Assembly: GCA_907163375.1 (NCBI GenBank)
Contig: CAJQUW010011498.1
Coordinates: forward strand, 124,001 to 188,000
DNA length: 64,000 nt
Direction of reading: 5' to 3'
Source of the DNA: Prostheceraeus crozeri
Lineage: Eukaryota; Platyhelminthes; Polycladida; Euryleptidae
The notes below the pieces were generated by a model. That model was not told the origin of the DNA, searched no databases, and saw nothing but the letters and a program-made list of their open reading frames with translations. The position numbers and the translations under genes are program-made. Of this stretch, positions 57,521 through 64,000 are shown in pieces. Every line of letters starts with the position of its first letter. Within the stretch, counting starts at the first letter, position 1.

Positions 57521-60500
57521 GGTTCAGTTTCCTGTAGGTTTCAGTTTACTGTAGGCCCTACAACGCTGCAGTTTCAGTTTACTGTAGGCCCTACAACGCT
57601 GCAGTTTCAGTTTACTGTAGGCCCTACAACGCTGCAGTTTCAGTTTACTGTAGGCCCTACAACGCTGCAGTTTCAGTTTACTGTAGGCCCTACAACGCTG
57701 CAGTTTCAGTTTACTGTAGGCCCTACAACGCTGCAGTTTCAGTTTACTGTAGGCCCTACAACGCTGTGGTTTCAGTTTACTGTAGGCCCTACAACGCTGC
57801 AGTTTCAGTTTACTGTAGGCCCTACAACGCTGCAGTTTCAGTTTACTGTAGGCCCTACAACGCTGCAGTTTCAGTTTACTGTAGGACCAAAAACGCTGCA
57901 GTTTCAGTTTACTGTAGGCCCTACAACGCTGCAGTTTCAGTTTACTGTAGGCCCTACAACGCTGCAGTTTCAGTTTACTGTAGGCCCTACAACGCTGCAG
58001 TTTCAGTTTACTGTAGGCCCTACAACGCTGCAGTTTCAGTTTACTGTAGGCCCTACAACGCTGCAGTTTCAGTTTACTGTAGGCCCTACAACGCTGCAGT
58101 TTCAGTTTACTGTAGGCCCTACAACGCTGTGGTTTCAGTTTACTGTAGGCCCTACAACGCTGTGGTTTCAGTTTACTGTAGGCCCTACAACGCTGCAGTT
58201 TCAGTTTACTGTAGGCCCTACAACGCTGCAGTTTCAGTTTACTGTAGGCCCTACAACGCTGCAGTTTCAGTTTACTGTAGGCCCTACAACGCTGCAGTTT
58301 CAGTTTACTGTAGGCCCTACAACGCTGCAGTTTCAGTTTACTGTAGGCCCTACAACGCTGCAGTTTCAGTTTACTGTAGGCCCTACAACGCTGCAGTTTC
58401 AGTTTACTGTAGGCCCTACAACGCTGCAGTTTCAGTTTACTGTAGGCCCTACAAGGCTGTAGTTTCATTCAATTGTAGGCCCTACAACGCTGTAGTTTCA
58501 TTGTTGTAGGCCTTACAAGGCTGTAGTTTCAGTTCACTGCAGACCCAACAACGCTGTGGTTTCAGCTTGATGTATGCCATACAACAATGCAGTTTCATTC
58601 TATTGTAGGCCCTACAACGCTGTAGTTTCATTCTGTTGTAGGCCCTACAACGCTGTGGTTTCATTCAATTGTAGGCCCTACAACGCTGCAGTTTCAGTTT
58701 ACTGTAGGCCCTACAACGCTGCAGTTTCAGTTTACTGCAGGCCCTACAACGCTGCAGTTTCAGTTTACTGTAGGCCCTACAACGCTGTAGTTTCAGTTTA
58801 CTGTAGGCCCTACAACGCTGCAGTTTCAGTTTCCTGTAGGCCCTACAACGCTGCAGTTTCAGTTTACTGTAGGCCCTACAACGCTGCAGTTTCAGTTTAC
58901 TGTAGGCCCTACAACGCTGCAGTTTCAGTTTACTGTAGGCCCTACAACGCTGCAGTTTCAGTTTACTGTAGGCCCTACAACGCTGCAGTTTCAGTTTACT
59001 GTAGGCCCTACAACGCTGCAGTTTCAGTTTACTGTAGGCCCTACAACGCTGCAGTTTCAGTTTACTGTAGGCCCTACAACACTGCAGTTTCAGTTTCCTG
59101 TAGGCCCTACAACGCTGCAGTTTCAGTTTACTGTAGGCCCTACAACGCTGCAGTTTCAGTTTACTGTAGGCTCTACAACGCTGCAGTTTCATTCTATTGT
59201 AGGCCCTACAACGCTGCAGTTTCATTCTATTGGATGCCCTACAACGCTGTGGTTTCAGTTTACTGCAGGCCCTACAACGCTGCAGTTTCATTCTATTGTA
59301 GGCCCTACAACGCTGCAGTTTCAGTTTACTGTAGGCCCTACAACGCTGCAGTTTCAGTTTACTGTAGGCCCTACAACGCTGCAGTTTCAGTTTACTGTAG
59401 GCCCTACAACGCTGTGGTTTCAGTTTACTGTAGGCCCTACAACGCTGTGGTTCCAGTTTACTGTAGGCCCTACAACGCTGCAGTTTCAGTTTACTGTAGG
59501 CCCTACAACGCTGCAGTTTCAGTTTACTGTAGGCCCTACAACGCTGCAGTTTCAGTTTACTGTAGGCCCTACAACGCTGCAGTTTCAGTTTACTGTAGGC
59601 CCTACAACGCTGCAGTTTCAGTTTACTGTAGGCCCTACAACGCTGCAGTTTCAGTTTACTGTAGGCCCTACAACGGTGCAGTTTCAGTTTACTGTAGGCC
59701 CTACAACGCTGTGGTTTCAGTTTACTGTAGGCCCTACAACGCTGTGGGTTCAGTTTACTGTAGGCCCTACAACGCTGCAGTTTCAGTTTACTGTAGGCCC
59801 TACAACGCTGCAGTTTCAGTTTACTGTAGGCCCTACAACGCTGCAGTTTCAGTTTCCTGTAGGCCCTACAACGCTGCAGTTTCAGTTTACTGTAGGCCCT
59901 ACAACGCTGTGGTTTCAGTTTACTGTAGGCCCTACAACGCTGTAGTTTCAGTTTACTGTAGGCCCTACAACGCTGTGGTTTCAGTTTACTGTAGGCCCTA
60001 CAACGCTGCAGTTTCAGTTTACTGTAGGCCCTACAACGCTGCAGTTTCAGTTTACTGTAGGCCCTACAACGCTGTGGTTTCAGTTTACTGTAGGCCCTAC
60101 AACGCTGCAGTTTCAGTTTACTGTAGGCCCTACAACGCTGCAGTTTCAGTTTACTGTAGGCCCTACAACGCTGCAGTTTCAGTTTACTGTAGGCCCTACA
60201 ACGCTGCAGTTTCAGTTTCCTGTAGGCCCTACAACGCTGCAGTTTCAGTTTACTGTAGGCCCTACAACGCTGTGGTTTCAGTTTACTGTAGGCCCTACAA
60301 CGCTGTAGTTTCAGTTTACTGTAGGCCCTACAACGCTGTGGTTTCAGTTTACTGTAGGCCCTACAACGCTGCAGTTTCAGTTTACTGTAGGCCCTACAAC
60401 GCTGCAGTTTCAGTTTACTGTAGGCCCTACAACGCTGCAGTTTCAGTTTCCTGTAGGCCCTACAACGCTGCAGTTTCAGTTTACTGTAGGCCCTACAACG

Positions 60501-62548
60501 CTGCAGTTTCAGTTTACTGTAGGCCCTACAACGCTGCAGTTTCAGTTTACTGTAGGCCCTACAACGCTGCAGTTTCAGTTTACTGTAGGCCCTACAACGC
60601 TGTGGTTTCAGTTTACTGTAGGCCCTACAACGCTGTGGTTTCAGTTTACTGTAGGCCCTACAACGCTGCAGTTTCAGTTTACTGTAGGCCCTACAACGCT
60701 GTGGTTTCAGTTTACTGTAGGCCCTACAACGCTGCAGTTTCAGTTTACTGTAGGCCCTACAACGCTGCAGTTTCAGTTTACTGTAGGCCCTACAACGCTG
60801 CAGTTTCAGTTTACTGTAGGCCCTACAACGCTGCAGTTTCAGTTTACTGTAGGCCCTACAACGCTGCAGTTTCAGTTTACTGTAGGCCCTACAACGCTGC
60901 AGTTTCAGTTTACTGTAGGCCCTACAACGCTGCAGTTTCAGTTTACTGTAGGCCCTACAACGCTGCAGTTTCAGTTTACTGTAGGCCCTACAACGCTGCA
61001 GTTTCAGTTTACTGTAGGCCCTACAACGCTGCAGTTTCAGTTTACTGTAGGCCCTACAACGCTGTGGTTTCAGTTTACTGTAGGCCCTACAACGCTGCAG
61101 TTTCAGTTTACTGTAGGCCCTACAACGCTGCAGTTTCAGTTTACTGTAGGCCCTACAACGCTGCAGTTTCAGTTTACTGTAGGCCCTACAACGCTGTGGT
61201 TTCAGTTTACTGTAGGTCCTACAACGCTGCAGTTTCAGTTTACTGTAGGCCCTACAACGCTGCAGTTTCAGTTTACTGTAGGCCCTACAACGCTGTGGTT
61301 TCAGTTTACTGTAGGCCCTACAACGCTGCAGTTTCAGTTTACTGTAGGCCCTACAACGCTGCAGTTTCAGTTTACTGTAGGCCCTACAACGCTGTGGTTT
61401 CAGTTTACTGTAGGCCCTACAACGCTGTGGTTTCAGTTTACTGTAGGCCCTACAACGCTGTGGTTTCAGTTTACTGTAGGCCCTACAACGCTGTGGTTTC
61501 AGTTTACTGTAGGCCCTACAACGCTGTGGTTTCAGTTTACTGTAGGCCCTACAACGCTGCAGTTTCAGTTTACTGTAGGCCCTACAACGCTGCAGTTTCA
61601 GTTTACTGTAGGCCCTACAACGCTGCAGTTTCAGTTTACTGTAGGCCCTACAACGCTGTGGTTTCAGTTTACTGTAGGCCCTACAACGCAGCAGTTTCAG
61701 TTTACTGTAGGCCCTACAACGCTGCAGTTTCAGTTTACTGTAGGCCCTACAACGCTGCAGTTTCAGTTTACTGTAGGCCCTACAACACTGCAGTTTCAGT
61801 TTACTGTAGGCCCTACAACGCTGCAGTTTCAGTTTACTGTAGGCCCTACAACGCTGTGGTTTCAGTTTACTGTAGGCCCTACAACGCTGCAGTTTCAGTT
61901 TACTGTAGGCCCTACAACGCTGTAGTTTCAGTTTACTGTAGGCCCTACAACGCTGCAGTTTCAGTTTACTGTAGGCCCTACAACGCTGCAGTTTCAGTTT
62001 ACTGTAGGCCCTACAACGCTGTAGTTTCAGTTTACTGTAGGCCCTACAACGCTGCAGTTTCAGTTTACTGTAGGCCCTACAACGCTGCAGTTTCAGTTTA
62101 CTGTAGGCCCTACAACGCTGCAGTTTCAGTTTACTGTAGGCCCTACAACACTGCAGTTTCAGTTTACTGTAGGCCCTACAACGCTGCAGTTTCAGTTTAC
62201 TGTAGGCCCTACAACGCTGTAGTTTCAGTTTACTGTAGGCCCTACAACGCTGTGGTTTCAGTTTACTGTAGGCCCTACAACGCTGCAGTTTCAGTTTACT
62301 GTAGGCCCTACAACGCTGCAGTTTCAGTTTACTGTAGGCCCTACAACGCTGTGGTTTCAGCTTACTGTAGGCCCTACAACGCTGCAGTTTCAGTTTACTG
62401 TAGGCCCTACAACGCTGCAGTTTCAGTTTACTGTAGGCCCTACAACGCTGCAGTTTCAGTTTACTGTAGGCCCTACAACGCTGTGGTTTCAGTTTACTGT
62501 AGGCCCTACAACGCTGCAGTTTCAGTTTACTGTAGGCCCTACAACGCT
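57521..62548 (+). repeat. Tandem array, 33-bp unit, about 152 copies (5.0 kb)
   Basis: Units contain CTGCAGTTTCAGTTTACTG then TAGGCCCTACAACG head to tail. The period is a multiple of three, so three of six frames lack stops by arithmetic, giving long frames of 11-residue repeats on both strands (VSVYCRPYNAA and FQFTVGPTTLQ on plus; KLQRCRAYSKL on minus). No Kozak context, promoter or non-repeat coding flank supports translation. The chief variant is CTGCAG to CTGTGG, with rarer CTGTAG. A second subtype with TTCATTCTATTGTAGG is concentrated at 58,450-58,690 and 59,185-59,300. The core GTAGGCCCTAC is a near-palindrome. Confidence 0.96.
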
Positions 62549-62987
62549 TTAATTTATGTGCTAATCAAGAGCAATCATTCATTGAAACTGTTGTAGGACA
62601 TTATTATAATTGACAGAAGTTTAACTGCAACATACACTCATATTACGATGAATACTCCATCCGACAGGATGATCTCATAATGCTTTCGACAATAACAATT
62701 CCTCAGCTTGATTACCACGTCAAAAGCTCATGACACCTATGACTGTGAGTGTAGTGATATTTTGCGATTGTAAACATTGAAAAAGAAAGCAGGCCTGCAA
62801 AGGACCCACAGAATGATAAAAAATCACAACTGCATTTCAGAAATTCTTGACTTTCTGCACCTTCCCCTTAGTACATGAACTGCTTCATAGTAAAACAACA
62901 ATTTTCAGCTGTTCACCATTTATTCTTAAAAAGATGGTACAGAAAGATATGAATATTGAGTCCTTTGGCAGGCACTGTCGACACGGA
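62549..62987 (-). other. 3' flank and 3' UTR of DPM1
   Basis: No gene other than the DPM1 3' UTR expected here. A minus-strand AATAAA lies at 62,919-62,924, 64 nt beyond the stop codon. Confidence 0.6.
62919..62924 (-). terminator. DPM1: DPM1 polyadenylation signal AATAAA (minus strand)
   Basis: TTTATT on the plus strand reads AATAAA on the minus strand, 64 nt downstream of the DPM1 stop, giving a short 3' UTR. Confidence 0.65.

Positions 62988-64000
<1,013 letters not shown>

Noticed and set aside
58574-62596. 1,340-codon ORF of 11-residue repeats as a real protein
   Set aside because: The frame is open only because the 33-bp period is divisible by three. Two other frames are open too, and there is no promoter, start context or unique coding flank.

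Overview
The window is from an animal nuclear genome, most likely a marine invertebrate, although the phylum cannot be fixed from sequence alone. The evidence is a spliced RPL12 gene with GT-AG borders, a terminal DPM1 exon with an AG acceptor and a downstream AATAAA, AT-rich intergenic DNA full of fold-back elements, one nearly intact Tc1/mariner-type transposon, and about 38 kb of tandem repeats (roughly 59% of the window). There are no operons, no bacterial or phage genes and no CRISPR array.

Layout: 577-8961 holds RPL12 (uL11) on the plus strand, as a 37-nt first coding exon and a 461-nt second exon separated by a 7.9 kb intron. That intron contains a decayed non-LTR retrotransposon tail, a minus-strand SH3/Tudor-like ORF and a dispersed repeat copy. 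At 9.4-13.9 kb lie three hairpin-forming structures and a probable small minus-strand gene of unknown function (90 aa). At 14,005-46,083 lies a 32 kb array of a 28-bp unit, about 1,145 copies, preceded directly by a 42-bp-arm hairpin. At 46.1-51.3 kb the DNA is AT-rich with miniature elements. At 51.3-52.8 kb a 484-codon minus-strand ORF encodes an unrecognised protein with three 41-residue repeats and a C-terminal coiled coil. At 55,112-57,162 sits a 2,051-bp DDE transposon with identical 326-bp terminal inverted repeats, each carrying eight 21-bp tandem units; its transposase is interrupted by a single-base shift in a T7 run. At 57,521-62,548 lies a 33-bp-unit array (about 152 copies) that keeps three frames open by arithmetic. 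At 62,988-63,092 is the last coding exon of DPM1 on the minus strand, and from 63,221 to the window end a third array (20-bp units in 60-bp trimers, themselves in a 240-bp order) occupies what must be a DPM1 intron.

The genes are unrelated housekeeping or orphan loci, and no shared pathway is visible. The most notable material is the repeat architecture: three arrays with different periods, higher-order structure in at least two of them, and a young transposon with minisatellite-bearing ends. I found no convincing new enzymatic or defence system.
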